A stretch of DNA of 64,000 nt from Ascochyta rabiei. Its lineage: Eukaryota > Ascomycota > Dothideomycetes > Pleosporales > Didymellaceae. Positions 21,299 through 32,778 of the stretch are shown piece after piece. The stretch covers positions 874,501-938,500 of the forward strand of contig NC_082421.1 in NCBI RefSeq assembly GCF_004011695.2, written 5' to 3'. A program made the position numbers and the translations under genes. How positions within the stretch are numbered: the stretch's first letter is position 1; the number at the start of each line of letters is the position of its first letter. The notes under the pieces are model-generated. The model worked only from the letters and a program-made list of their open reading frames with translations. It was not told the origin of the DNA and made no database searches.

Positions 21299-21685
21299 CT
21301 TGTGTGAGGCGCAAGGGCTGTCTTAGTCTTGATGGAGAGGGAAAGGCGAACGCTACGCTGGAGCTGCTGTGACGGGTAACTTTTCGTAGGGGCCCATGCG
21401 CGAGCCTTGACATCAGTGCTTGGCAGTCGCGACCGCGGCCAAAACAATGCTGGCCGCTATCGGCGTTCACACGGGCGTCATTCTTTCTCACACCACGTTG
21501 GCTGCACACAGTAGCTGTGCACTCTGTGTATCTTTGTTCTTCTTGGCCTTATGCTTGGTTCGCTGCCATTGTGTTTCTCACCTTCTGTGCGTCATAGCTA
21601 CGACGGGTGACTCGGTGCAGCTCCAAGTTGAGCACACGACTCCAGACCGACACCACCTTTGCACTCCAGGCGTAGAAACTTCACA
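21299..21685. promoter_or_regulatory. Divergent promoter between MAM33 and CTP1
   Basis: A 387-bp spacer with start codons on both sides. No specific element was identified. Confidence 0.55.
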
Positions 21686-22827
21686 ATGGCGGCTGCAACG
21701 ACAGAAAAGAAAAAGGTAGTTTGCAAGCAAGCAAAGTCGTGCCGATAAGTGACTAAGCCATGATAGCCAAGTGCTATGCGCTCCATTCTCGCAGGTGCAA
21801 CTGCGGGAGCCGTAGAGATTTGTAAGTCGAGACCAGGCTCAAACTTGACTTTCCAGCTAACATCGTATCCCAGCTATCACATACCCTGCCGAATGTACGC
21901 AAACCATGCAAGGCGATTGCCCATCCACCATCTAATCTCACCTCAGTCGCGAAAACACGATCCCAACTCAACCGAAGATTAGCAGACGGCAAGAAGCTGC
22001 CATGGCCGCCGTTTGGAAAACAGTGGTATGCTGGCTGCACAACGTTGATTATTGGCAATTCGTTGAAGGCGGGCATAAGATTTGTTGCCTTTGACATGTA
22101 TAAGGACATGTTGTCAGATGCCGAAGGAAAGATTTCTGGGCCAGCGACTGTAATCGCAGGTTTCGGTGCAGGAGCAACAGAGTCTTTACTTGCTGTCACT
22201 CCCTTCGAGAGTATCAAAACACAGCTGTAAGACGCCAAGCTCGAGTACTGTGCACTCCCGCTTACAGAATCTACAGGATCGACGACCGCAAAGCAGCAAA
22301 CCCTCGCATGCGCGGCTTCCTCCACGGCACTCGAATCATTGCCCAAGAAAAGGGTGTTCGCGGCTTTTTCCAAGGATTCCTTCCTACAACAGCCCGACAA
22401 GCCGCCAACTCGGCGGTCCGTTTCTCGAGTTATACTTCGCTCAAGCAGCTAGCGCAATCCTACGTTGCTCCCGGTGAAAAGCTTGGGGCTGTCAGCACAT
22501 TTGGTCTTGGAGGCCTTGCTGGTATCATCACTGTCTACACTACCATGCCCATCGATACTGTCAAGACGCGAATGCAATCGATAGAAGCACGCAGCGCGTA
22601 CAAGAACAGCTTCGACTGTGTAGCCAAGATCTTCAAGAATGAGGGTATCCTGACCTTCTGGTCTGGCGCTCTCCCCAGGCTGGGACGACTCATTCTCAGC
22701 GGTGGTATTGTCTTCACTATGTAAGTCTATCCAAATCCCTTGCACTATACCTCGCTTACCCTATCTTAGGTACGAGAAGTCCATGGAGATGATGGACAAA
22801 CTTGACCCTCAAGGGCGGTACATTTAG
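21686..22827 (+). CDS. CTP1: Mitochondrial tricarboxylate (citrate) carrier CTP1, 295 aa, six exons
   Basis: Exons 21686-21715, 21767-21821, 21874-21894, 21947-22226, 22277-22720 and 22770-22827; five introns of 49-52 nt. Frame closes to 296 codons, the usual length for the family. Exon 3 is a 21-nt microexon. The protein shows three mitochondrial-carrier repeats: the first signature is built across the microexon (SITYPAEFAKTR, reading PxE/DxxK/RxR), the second reads VTPFESIKTQL and the third TMPIDTVKTRMQ. Segments such as KLPWPPFGKQWYAGCTTLII and AVRFSSYTSLKQL match citrate carriers. It exchanges matrix citrate for cytosolic malate across the inner membrane, feeding acetyl-CoA and lipid synthesis. 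It has no cleavable presequence, as expected. Terminal exons are tiny, so automated models may mis-call this gene. Confidence 0.93.
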
Positions 22828-24183
22828 ACGGTTGGATTCGTGATGACCATGTAAGCAGGAACACCCAGAACAGCAAAGTAACAGAATACCCGAGACTCCA
22901 ATATTCAACTTTAATCTGTATATATGCAAACGTCGATACAGGTCCTTTCACGAGCAAAACGTGTCAAACACATCAGTTGCTACTTGTCTTACTTATCGTG
23001 TCTACAAGGTAGTTCCACGCATCACTCTTACCAAACTTACGATCCTACACAGTGATTCTTTGCTTGTACAGGTTTGCATGTTGCGCCAAGATAAATATGC
23101 CGACTATGTTGGTGGTTCCAAAAGCCCATACAAAGAACGTTGTGGGTGGTAAGGCTGCCTTGCCTATGCATCATCATTTTAGTCGGTTCTATATGAGCAC
23201 GGCTCTGGATCAACATGACTTATCCGACAGTGAACAGCGATACCAGCATTCGGCAGCGACTCAACGCAAAGAGCGTGGGATACCTGCAGTTGTTACTACG
23301 GAAATCCCACAGCTCGGAAGCGTAATTGGCAGCTTGTAGCAAATTGAATGATCGATCGCCTTCTATAATACCAGCTACAAGGGAGGTCGACTTTCAGCTA
23401 GATGATAGCTGCAAGATTATCTTCGGATACGATTTGGTATAGTCTAATGTTTCTTACGTCCCGCGGTTCTCACTATTGATATAAGATGTTCAAAGAGAAC
23501 ACCATTGTGAGAACAACGTAGAGGACGCCTCTAGACCTAGTTTAGTACTGACAACGTCCAATCGCCCTGAGAAACAGAAACGAGCAGCGGTAGAGGGCTT
23601 CGCGGCGATCCTATTTGGCCAAATGGCCGATGTTTTTTCCGGGCGATTTCCTCATGGTATCGCTTCTGTAGACGCGTCCAGGGCGCGAAGTGGGGTCGAG
23701 GTGGGCTTCTTGCTGTTCGTCTCTTTCTTAAGTCGACGTCGCCTACCTTGACCCAACACCTGGATAGGTATAACTCGAGGTCCCTGTAACAATGCAGAAC
23801 GGACTGCGCTTGCATGTGGCCAAAAAAGCAGCAAGCAGAACTATCATAAGTACGCAATCGAGGTTGGCCTACGTCAGCACTCTTCAACATGGTGGGGTTG
23901 CTGATCGCGGAATCAATGGTATGCGAGCACGCAATCTAGACTAATGATCACAACAGGAAGCTCGACGAGTTGACACCATCTTGAGGAGATCGTTGTCTTG
24001 GGTCGGTAGGGGTGATGAGGGGTAGTTATAAAGATTTGCGATTGCGCACTCGTTGCTCACGTCGCACTCTTTACCATTCCTTTGGGACGGACATACGAAC
24101 CTCAGATTCTTGGTAACTCCGTTCTCAGACACTGATTCTACTTGCATACAAAGAATTGTAGTTTGTCTGCAAGAGCCCCTACA
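22828..24183. other. Intergenic region between CTP1 and the dioxygenase gene
   Basis: About 1.36 kb. A minus-strand frame at 23537-23890 is open but has no domain-like content. Nothing else is supported. Confidence 0.5.
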
Positions 24184-25440
24184 ATGGCACCTGCCTTGAC
24201 TTCCTCGGCGCCCACAGCTCCCCATGAGCTGTCCAAGGGTCTCGCCAACAACAAAGTAGACAGGAGTATCTTTCCTGACGGCATCCGCACCTCAGGACAG
24301 CATGAGCCGCTCTTCGATCAACTTCGCCCATATGAAGATTTCCCAAAAGAGATCACCGGCCCCACTGCCTGGTCGAAAGCCGACTACCAGGACAACCCTG
24401 AGCGCTGGACACACGTATTTTCCGAGTCGGAAGTAGCCGAGATATCAAACGCTGCAGACGCTTTCATTTCATCGGGTACACCCTTGACTGGTATCACAAA
24501 GGAGAAGTTCCAGCTGCCAGAGTTCAGCAAGTTCCTCGAGCCTCTCCGCAAGGAGATCATTGATGGCAAAGGCTTCATCCTCTTCAAGGGACTGCCTGTT
24601 CTCGAGTGGGGAAACAAGAAGTCTGCTGTTGCATACATGGGTCTTGGAACATACCTCGGGTACTTTGTGAGCCAGAACTCGCGTGGACATGTTCTCGGAC
24701 ACGTCAAGGATCTCGGTGAGGATGCTACTCAGATCGACAAGGTGCGCATCTACCGCACCAACGCACGACAGTTCTTCCACGCCGACGATTCGGATCTCGT
24801 GGGTCTGCTGTGCATCGCAAAGTCGCTCGAGGGTGGTGAGAGCGATTTGGTCAGCAGCCACGAGGTATGGAACGTGCTGCAGAAGGAGCACCCAGATGTT
24901 GCGAAGCTGTTCACCGAGCCAATTTGGTACTTCGATCGCAAAGGAGAGACGAGTGAGGGCCAGCAGGAGTGGATCCGAACCAGTGTGTTCTACCTAGAGA
25001 CTGGTGACAACCCGCGCGTGTACTCGAAGTAAGTTCATCTGCTACTCAAGCCAGTCACCATACTAACGCATATCAGGTGGGATCCGTACTACGTCAAGTC
25101 CCTGACACGCTTCAGCGATAAGGGCCTCATTCCTGCTCTTTCACCCGAGCAGGTTCGTGCTGCTGCCATCCTCGACGAGACCTGCCTGCGCCTCGCCCTG
25201 CACATGATCTTGGACATTGGTGACATCCAATTTCTGTCGAACAACCACGTACTGCACGCCAGGACAGCATATAAGGACTTCCCACCGCCGGCGCCCCGCA
25301 GGCATCTGATGAGGCTGTGGTTGAGCACACCTGAGGACGAGGGTGGCTGGAAGCTGCCCTTCCACGACAGCAAGGACAAGAAGAGGGGAGGTATCCAGGT
25401 GAACGACACACCACCTGTTGCACCCGAGGATGCGGAGTAA
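24184..25440 (+). CDS. TauD/TfdA-family Fe(II)/2-oxoglutarate-dependent dioxygenase, 402 aa
   Basis: Exon 1 24184-25028, 48-nt intron (GTAAGT...CTAAC...ATCAG), exon 2 25077-25440; frame closes to 403 codons. The start ATG at 24184 has context ACAATGG. The fold is the clavaminate synthase-like/TfdA jelly roll. The iron triad is visible: His199 and Asp201 in FFHADDSD, and distal His342 in HVLHAR; the Arg-rich PRRHLMRLWLS segment after it should bind 2-oxoglutarate. Relatives oxidise small organic acids, taurine-like sulfonates or unknown substrates in the cytosol. The substrate cannot be read from sequence. No signal peptide is present. It stands alone, next to the SmD1 gene, with no obvious pathway partners; the nearby MFS transporter (Dal5-like) could import a substrate but is separated by SmD1. 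Confidence 0.88.
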
Positions 25441-25819
25441 GAATGCGACAATGAGGCCGGCAGAGCCAGGGCTGTACAAGACTATAGATTTCTTGACCTC
25501 GATGATTTGATACCAATCCAAAATATGAACCGGCGTCTGATGTTTCCAAATGGTATCACGCTTCATTTGTGCATGGCTGCACTTTACCTATGCATACGCC
25601 CAGAGTTACCGAACGCCGTGCATGCTGCGGATATTTTCGCACGCGGTGACCGTTTTAGGTGAGCCTCGAGCGCTTCTTTTAAGGGCGTTCTAAGCATTAT
25701 GCGAACCCTGTGCCCCGAGCCTCAACTTGTCGCACAGCGCAATTCCTGCCTCTTCTCAATCGCCCACTATTCCCTTGTCGCGTGCTTCCTCAATATTTGC
25801 GCCTACTGTGCCATTACAT
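25441..25819. other. 3'-3' spacer between dioxygenase and SmD1 genes
   Basis: A 379-bp spacer; no gene seen. Confidence 0.5.
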
Positions 25820-26261
25820 CTAGAATCCTCGGCCACGGCCACGTCCACCACCACCACCACGTCCACGACCGCCGCCGCCACGGCCTCGTCCACCGCGCCC
25901 TCGGTCACCTCCACGGCCTCCTCGGTCCGCCTCTTTCCTCGCCTTGTTCTTGGGCTTTGGCGCATCGTCAATGAGAAGCGTGTCTAATGGCAGCGAGTCG
26001 GGAAGGATGATGTAACGGACTGTCGAACCGCGCACGGTCATGGTGTCGAGAGTTACGGTGTCGCGGCTCTTAGGTGTGTATTTGACGGCTCGTAGCGCAA
26101 CGTTCATGAGCGGGGAAACAGAGGTGATGGTACCGTTGACGATGGTTCCGTTCTTGAGCTCGACTGTGACAGTCTCGTTCTGGCATTTCATGAGAAACCT
26201 GTCGCAATGTTAGTTACGTTCAGACGCGTTCTTTCGCGTCTGCGCACCTGACGAGCTTCAT
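25820..26261 (-). CDS. SMD1: Small nuclear ribonucleoprotein SmD1, 130 aa
   Basis: Exon 1 is 14 nt (26261-26248, MKLV plus part of an Arg), a 49-nt intron follows, and exon 2 is 26198-25820; frame closes to 131 codons. The joined start [22 protein letters not shown] is diagnostic of SmD1, with the Sm1 motif ([12 protein letters not shown]) and Sm2 motif ([14 protein letters not shown]). The tail from about 100 onward is a long GAR/RGG domain (repeated RGG and GRGR), the usual target of symmetric arginine dimethylation. SmD1 is a ring subunit of U1, U2, U4 and U5 snRNPs and acts in splicing in the nucleus. The tiny first exon means that a naive model would start at the internal Met (26191) and lose eight residues. 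Confidence 0.95.
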
Positions 26262-26787
26262 GATTTCGACTATTCTCTCTTGTTGATCTTGTAAGGAGTG
26301 GTCTTTGAATGGTCGATTGGGCGCAGCGTGTTTGCGATCGTGTTGCGGCTATGATGTGAGGTTGGCCGGTGGGGACATTGAAGCTCTGTCCAGAAATTAC
26401 GGCCAGGCAAAGACTTGGCATCACTGTCACGTGCGGCATTCGTTCACACATACTCTATGTTGCTTCAAGAAGCCCATCTACACGCATGTCCCCTTCAATA
26501 CTTATTTCCGCTAAAGTAGTCGGTAATCTTGATGCTGTGCATGGGGCCCTGAGCCATTTCTACTACTCTGACTTAGACAGTTTCCAGTGCGGCATTGTTC
26601 CACACCTCGGGTCAAACCCAAATTCACTTCCCCGCGTTATGATGAAGTGCACGTCAGTGACGTCGGTTACAACGGGCTTGACCTCATTGGCGTATTACCA
26701 CACCCGCTCATGCTGATAAACGTATAAGACGATGGATGTGACGGGCAGATCCCCCTGTCGAACTCCTGCGATCCTTCCAGAGCAACC
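26262..26787. promoter_or_regulatory. Divergent promoter between SmD1 and the MFS transporter
   Basis: A 526-bp spacer with both start codons facing apart. No defined element was identified. Confidence 0.5.
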
Positions 26788-28498
26788 ATGACATCTGCTT
26801 TGACGAAGCCCAGCGTCTCAGGCGAGAAGTTCGAAGTTCTCAACGACACTGCTGGAACGCACATCGATGCCGTCGCTGAAAAAAGGCTGTTGCGAAAATG
26901 CGATCTCTACGTACTGCCGCCGTTATTCGTGCTCTTCTTGTTAGCCTTCCTGGACAGTCAGTCTCTCAGTCACAATCTCATGATTACACTGATATAGTTG
27001 CAGGGACTAATATTGGAAATGCCAGGATCCAAGGTCTCGAAGCCGACCTTGACATGCATAGCAATGACTACAACATAGCGCTCTTTATTTTCTTCATCCC
27101 GTACATCCTCTTCGAAGTCCCGTCGAATCTAGTCTTGAAGAAACTGGCTCCTTCCACGTGGCTATCTCTAATCATGGTCTTATGGGGTATTGCAACGATC
27201 GGCATGGGTTTGGTCCGTAATTTCGAAGGTTTGATTGCCATGCGTGTCTTATTGGGCTTCTTCGAAGCTGGACTGTTTCCTGGTAGGCATGATCTTCGTC
27301 TTGCAGCACGTTATTGACACTGAGACTGCAAAGGTTGTGTCTACCTCATTTCCATGTACTACAAGCGCTATGAGCTACAATGGCGCCTGACGCTCTTTTT
27401 CACAGCTTCAATCATTGCTGGAGCCTTCGGCGGCGTAAGAATATCTGTCCTTTTCAACATAACTTCCATTGACACCTTTCAGTTGCTCTCGTTTGCGATT
27501 GCAAAGATGGATGGCATCGCCGGCTACGGTGGCTGGAGGTGAGGGGCTTTCTACAGCGACCATGAATCTATATTGATCCGAAAACGCAGGTGGATCTTCA
27601 TCATCGAAGGGATTGTCACGGTTGTTGCAGGCTTCGTCACCAAGTTCTGGTGCACAGATTGGCCAGAAACAGCACGCTTCCTCACCGAAGACGAGCGCGC
27701 ACTGCTCATCGCACGCCTCAGCGCAGACACCGGGGACGCAGTCATGAACCGTCTTGACAGAAGGGCTGCTCGTCGCATATTCTCTGACCCCAAGATCTAT
27801 CTGGGAGTTTTGGCATACTTTGGTGAGATATCCATCCTCGGCTCCTGTTGGCTCTTCAAAGTTAACCCACGTGCGTAGGCGTCGTCAATACAGGCTACGC
27901 CGGCTCTTTCTTCGTACCAACAATCGTCAAAGAGCTTGGCTACACGTCTTCCGTAGCGCAAGTCCGCTCCATCCCAATTTTTGTCGTTGCAACCATCACC
28001 GCCGTTATCGCAGCATACCTGTCCGACCGCTTTCGAAACCGCTACTGGCTCACTATGCTCGGTCTAGTGATTGCATCAATCGGCTACATAATGCTGTTGG
28101 TTCAAGACAACCTCTCCGCTGGGGTCAAGTACTTTGCACTGTTTTTGATTGTTCCTGGTGGCTACATCACGCAGCCTATAGTACTCGTATGGATGTCGAA
28201 TTTGGTATCCGGGCACTACAAACGCTCCATCAGCTCAGCGATGCAAGTTGGTTTTGGTAACATTGGTGGAATTGTGGCGTCGAATGTGTTCTTCAAGACG
28301 GAGGCACCCAAATATCCTACTGGATATGGAGTTAGTCTGGGAATGCTGTGGATTTGCGGTGCTGCGTGTACAGCGCTGTTCTTCCTGGTCAAAATTGAGA
28401 ACAAGAAGAGAGATAGAGGCGAAAGGGACTGGAGGCTGGAGGAACCAGACGCGGATAACCTTGGAGACGATCATCCACACTTCAGATTGACGACGTAG
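26788..28498 (+). CDS. MFS anion:cation symporter (Dal5/allantoate permease-like), 485 aa, six exons
   Basis: Exons 26788-26956, 27004-27282, 27334-27434, 27483-27538, 27590-27822 and 27879-28498; introns of 47-56 nt, and all phases agree (486 codons). The protein shows twelve probable membrane spans in two halves. The N-terminal segment (EKRLLRKCDLYVLPPLFVLF) and the NIGNAR-IQGLEADL stretch after span 1 are hallmarks of the fungal ACS/Dal5-type subfamily, as are GFFEAGLFPGCVYLIS and the post-span-6 loop FWCTDWPETARFL followed by LTEDER. Relatives import allantoate, nicotinate, biotin-type vitamins or other carboxylates with protons at the plasma membrane. The exact substrate is not readable. 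The gene is divergent from SmD1, and its neighbours give no pathway hint. Confidence 0.9.
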
Positions 28499-29536
28499 AT
28501 GCATTTGCTATCATAGCGGTCATTCTTGAACACCTGCACGTAGTCATTCGTCCTGCATGGTGAAATATGTGAGTAAAACAAATCGTATTCAAATGACTCT
28601 AAGCGTGGCAATGGAATCGGCGGACATGTCATGGATAGAAAAGAAAACGGTCAATGTTCTATCCGACAACTCACTCTATACTCATACGATCAAATATCCG
28701 GGACCAGCCTAGCTACAATTGTCACAGCTGATCCAGGCCTGACGAGGCTTCTTCTCGGGCTTCTTCTACCATCAGAGTGATACACGATCGAAAGTAACAT
28801 CGCGCTCATTCAGCCCGCCCCTCTTACGTTTCTTTGCTTGTGTGGTCATACTCAAAGTTCGCATGATCAATTGTCTTGGGTCTGTTATACTATGATCGTA
28901 AGTGGTAGCGACCTGACGGCCTGGCTTCGAGAAGGTTGTGCAATTCTGCTCGGTTGCACAAGGTCTCGGTGGCTGGCGAAATCGTTATTTGACATGAAGG
29001 CTTAGCTGCAGTCGAGACTTAATCTGGCAGCCGACATTGCAACGGTCGCAAAGGACAACCAGCCACCAATTTTGGCATTTGGCGACAAAGTCACCAGCCA
29101 GTGAGCACTGGAGATCCGCGCCAGCTCTGTGTCGTCTGTGCCGTCTCGCCATCATTTTCAAGGGTCTCAAGTCAGGTGAGCATGAGGACCTCGGTATTTG
29201 AGGCTCCAGATGTACGCATTGAGCCGCGTACGTCGTACTCACCACTGCGCCTGCCGATCAGAAGAGCTGCATGGCCTTCCTCGAGACCTGCATAGCCGTC
29301 CTCGTGGCTGGGACGATCCGAAATTGGCGAGACAGCGTCCGGAATGATATTCCAAGCGGACACTTGCCTCACTGAAACAACGAGGAATGAAACCTGCAGG
29401 TACCAAGGGAGCAAATTCGGGAGTGGTGCGCGGCCAAGGGAGGGTCCGGCTGCGGGGTATGTAAAGTGCGGTCGTCCGCTGGAGATGAGGTGTCGTAAAA
29501 TCGAGGGATCCAGGACATTCGTTAACGCAGACGAGA
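28499..29536. other. Intergenic region upstream of the chitinase
   Basis: About 1 kb; short frames only on both strands. The right half would contain the chitinase promoter. Confidence 0.5.
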
Positions 29537-31388
29537 ATGTTGGTAAGTAGCAGAGAGAGCGATGCAGTTGAAAGGAAGCCGGGCTGACATTGCTAGCGCG
29601 CACGTTCATTACAGTGGTTTTGCCTCACCATCGCTCTTCTTTCGGCAACTGCATTCGCACAAACCTCGACGTCGCAAGATGATTGCGACTGGTACTGCTG
29701 GATAGAAGGGAGACTAGACGCCCTCGAGCAGCAAGTTGCTAAATTGACTGCGGTTATCGTAAGTTCAGACCTGGCGTCACTTCAGTTCGCGCAAATAGAA
29801 CTGTAAGCGAGACTGCTTTGATCATCGAGCAAGATCTGAGCAAAACACTCTCAGAACCTAGGGCCGTAATAAAGGTAGCTGACACTGTCTAGTATCCTGG
29901 TGGATCAAACAACGGCAACGAGCCATCTTATACACAACAACCCCCACAACATGTTACAAGTACTCCATCGCGCCACTCGACGACGTTTGGCAACCCATAT
30001 GTAAGTTTTGCTAGTTCTGCATTTTGGCTCGTAGACTGATCCTGCTTTTGAAGACAACCACAGCATACAATGGCTATCCTACGAACCCTAGACCGACGAC
30101 GACAACAACCAAAGAAGTCGTGTCAGTATCCACGACAAGTCAGGCTTCATATCCAACAGACGTGAGCTCGCATGATGGGTACCGAGCCATAGGCTACTTT
30201 GGAAACTGGGACATCTACGCACGAAAGTTCTTCCCTCAGAACATTCCAGTTGAGAGACTTACCCATGTCTTATACGCATTCGCCGATAACAAGGACGATG
30301 GTACAGTCTTCTTTACAGACACCTACGCCGACACCGACATCCACTACCAAGGCGACTCTTGGTCAGAAGCAGGGAACAATGTCTACGGCGCTGTAAAGCA
30401 ACTCCAGCTACTGAAGCAGAAGAACCGCAACCTCAAAGTCATGCTCAGCATCGGAGGCTGGACATACACCAATACTAACAAGCACATGGACACGCCCGCC
30501 TCCACTGCCGCCGGTCGCAAGAAATTCGCCGACAGCTGCGTGGCCATGATCCGCGACTATGGCTTCGACGGCATCGATATCGATTGGGAGTACCCGCAGG
30601 ATACTACGCAGGGCGGTCAGCTCCTCGAACTCCTCAAAGCCATCCGCAAAGCCCTCGACGATTATGCCTCGACCCTTATCTACGAAGACGGCCACGGCAG
30701 CTCCGAACAGCCCCACTTCGAACTCTCCATCGCAGCACCCGCTGGGCAGTCCAACTACAAGAACATGCCTCTCCACGATATTAGCCAGGTGCTCGACTTC
30801 ATCAACCTCATGACCTACGACTATGCAGGCTCATGGGACAAAGCATCCGGCCACGCACAAAACCTGTTCAAATCGACCTCCAACCCGGCGTCGACGCCGT
30901 ACAACACATTCGACGTGGTGCAAGCCTACCTGTCCGCAGGCGTGCCCGCCTCCAAGGTAAACCTGGGCATGCCGCTGTACGGGCGCGCCTTCACCAACAC
31001 GGCGGGCCTGGGCCAGCCGTACAATGGCAACGGAAAGGGAACGTGGGAGGCGGGCGTGTACGATTGGAAGGATCTGCCTCTTCCCGGCGCGAACATGTAC
31101 TACGATCAGGAGGCGGGCGCAACCTACAGCTACGACAACAGCACAGGTATGCTGGTTAGCTTCGACACCGTGGATATGGCGCTCATGAAAACGGACTGGC
31201 TGAAGAAGACGGGGCTGGGTGGCGCCATGTGGTGGGAGGTTAGTGGAGATCGGTATGATGGCACGGGGCTGATTGATAATGTGGTCAGCTCTTTGGGAGG
31301 CAGGGATGGGTCTGGTTTGGAGCAGAAGAGTAACTGGTTACGTTACCCTGATAGTAAGTTTGACAACGTCAAGGCGTTTGATGGGTAG
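29537..31388 (+). CDS. Secreted GH18 chitinase, 530 aa, four exons
   Basis: Exons 29537-29542 (ATG TTG only), 29615-29758, 29893-30000 and 30054-31388; frame closes to 531 codons. Exon 2 supplies the signal peptide core (MLWFCLTIALLSATAFA) and a small Cys-containing segment (DDCDWYCWIEGRLDALEQQV). A Pro/Thr/Ser-rich linker runs to about residue 120. The GH18 barrel follows: GYFGNWDIYAR on strand 1, VMLSIGGWTY on strand 3 and the catalytic DxxDxDxE (Asp258, Asp261, Asp263, Glu265 in FDGIDIDWEYP), then INLMTYDYAGSWD and GGAMWWEVSGD. It hydrolyses chitin with retention through an oxazolinium intermediate, outside the cell. Intron 2 (29759-29892, 134 nt) is long, so an extra small exon there cannot be excluded. 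No chitin-binding domain is visible. Confidence 0.87.
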
Positions 31389-31869
31389 GTAGATTCTGTG
31401 TGGGAGTTATGTTTCTTTGCATTTGGGGGCGTTTGTTCATGCATATTGAGGGGATTGTTTGAATTTGGGGTGGTGCGGTATAGACTGCGTTACATAGGTA
31501 GATCGTTTGAAGCACAGATGCTTGCTTGGACAAGTACCGAGATGAACGACAGATCCGTGATGCGTCGTTTCATGGTAGTGGAGACACTGCATTGACCTCG
31601 ATGTTGGCATGGAGAACCTCGGCTAGGGCTGGCCAGTCGTCCAATGCTGCTGCAAACTCAGCGGAGCGAGATGGAGATGAAAAGTTTTGTTGATTTGTAG
31701 GATATCGCTAAAGTGTGGGCGATGCAAAGCATGCTCAGGCCCTGAAAGGCCCAACCCAAATGCCAAAGTATGTACGCCTCTCCGAACCAGAATAGGTACA
31801 GAATGCGTGCCTTTAACGCCAGCCCAGCCGTGCGCCTGGATTCCTGCTCGCAAAACCACTCTCCACGTC
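31389..31869. other. 3'-3' spacer between chitinase and J-domain genes
   Basis: A 481-bp spacer; no gene seen. Confidence 0.5.
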
Positions 31870-32778
31870 TCACTGCCGCGTGGTCTCGTTTGGAGAGCAG
31901 TTGTCAGATGGAGGAAGTAGCCGGTGATAGCTCTCCTCGCCTGCCAGATTTGCTTCTCTGTGCTCCAAGAAGGTGCGTATCCGCTCATCGCGATCACCGC
32001 TCATGGTGGCATGCCTCGACCGCTGATACACGCTACTCGCTTCTCTATGCACCTGGTCTCTCTTCTCGACCACGGAGCTGTGGAAGCCGGAGAAGCGCGT
32101 ACCCTGCATGACGCCGCCAAGGGCCACAAAGGCAAACAACAGCGACATAAATGTGAAATTGCTCATCTGGATCGCTCGCTCCTTCTGCCCCCCACCCTCG
32201 TTGTTCTCGCCGTACCAGCGCTCCCAGTCCTCCCAGGTCGCATTGCTGCGAGGATCCGTGTTCCACTTCTTTCTGTCAAACTCCCAGTCGTAGGGGTTGT
32301 GGGAATGTCCGCTGGAGGTAGGTGTGCGGTGATGGCCGGCCCAGCCCGCGCCCCACGCATCGTACGCTTTCCGTTTCTCGGCATCAGAGAGGATGTCGTG
32401 GGCGGCGACCAGCATGCGGTATCGCTCAAGGCGTACAGCGAGTGGGAGATGGTGGGCAGAGGAACCGGGGTGGCAGCGATCGGGGTGGTAGAGCTTGACC
32501 AGGGCGTAGTAGCGGTTCTTTTTGTACGCATCGCCCTTGTTGCAGTTCAAGATCTGATAGGGCGTGGGCGTTGTGTGGGGGCGGATGGCCTCGGGCCAGT
32601 TGAGGAGGTCTGCATCATCGCTGTTGGCGTGCTGGGCATATGTGCGCGCGGTTGTCGTGTGCTGAGGTTTCGAGATATGATGACGACATGACTGTGGCGG
32701 CGAGGCGTGGGCGTAGCAGAGTGGCGCGAAGGCGTTGGCGTAGGACGAGAGGAGGATGGGCGACTTCTTGGGCAGCAT
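31870..32778 (-). CDS. J-domain (DnaJ-type) protein with one membrane span, 302 aa
   Basis: Single exon on the minus strand. I start it at the Met encoded at 32778; the frame is open 61 codons further upstream, so a longer form cannot be excluded. The N-terminal 60 residues are basic, Ser/Ala/His-rich and low in acidic residues, suggesting a mitochondrial presequence. The J domain spans about 70-145 with the invariant HPD at 98-100 (KLYHPDRCHPG) and the helix IV-type end (SDAEKRKAYD). It stimulates an Hsp70 ATPase. A hydrophobic span at about 208-224 (FTFMSLLFAFVALGGVM) follows a Trp-rich loop. The layout (presequence, J domain, one span) resembles yeast Jid1 of the inner mitochondrial membrane; that assignment is inference. 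Confidence 0.8.
   Translation of the reverse strand: MLPKKSPILLSSYANAFAPLCYAHASPPQSCRHHISKPQHTTTARTYAQHANSDDADLLNWPEAIRPHTTPTPYQILNCNKGDAYKKNRYYALVKLYHPDRCHPGSSAHHLPLAVRLERYRMLVAAHDILSDAEKRKAYDAWGAGWAGHHRTPTSSGHSHNPYDWEFDRKKWNTDPRSNATWEDWERWYGENNEGGGQKERAIQMSNFTFMSLLFAFVALGGVMQGTRFSGFHSSVVEKRDQVHREASSVYQRSRHATMSGDRDERIRTFLEHREANLAGEESYHRLLPPSDNCSPNETTRQ

Noticed and set aside
23537..23890. Minus-strand 117-codon frame
   Set aside because: No start context, no splice sites and no recognisable sequence; chance frame.
29172..29609. Minus-strand 145-codon frame upstream of the chitinase
   Set aside because: It overlaps the chitinase first exon and shows no recognisable content.
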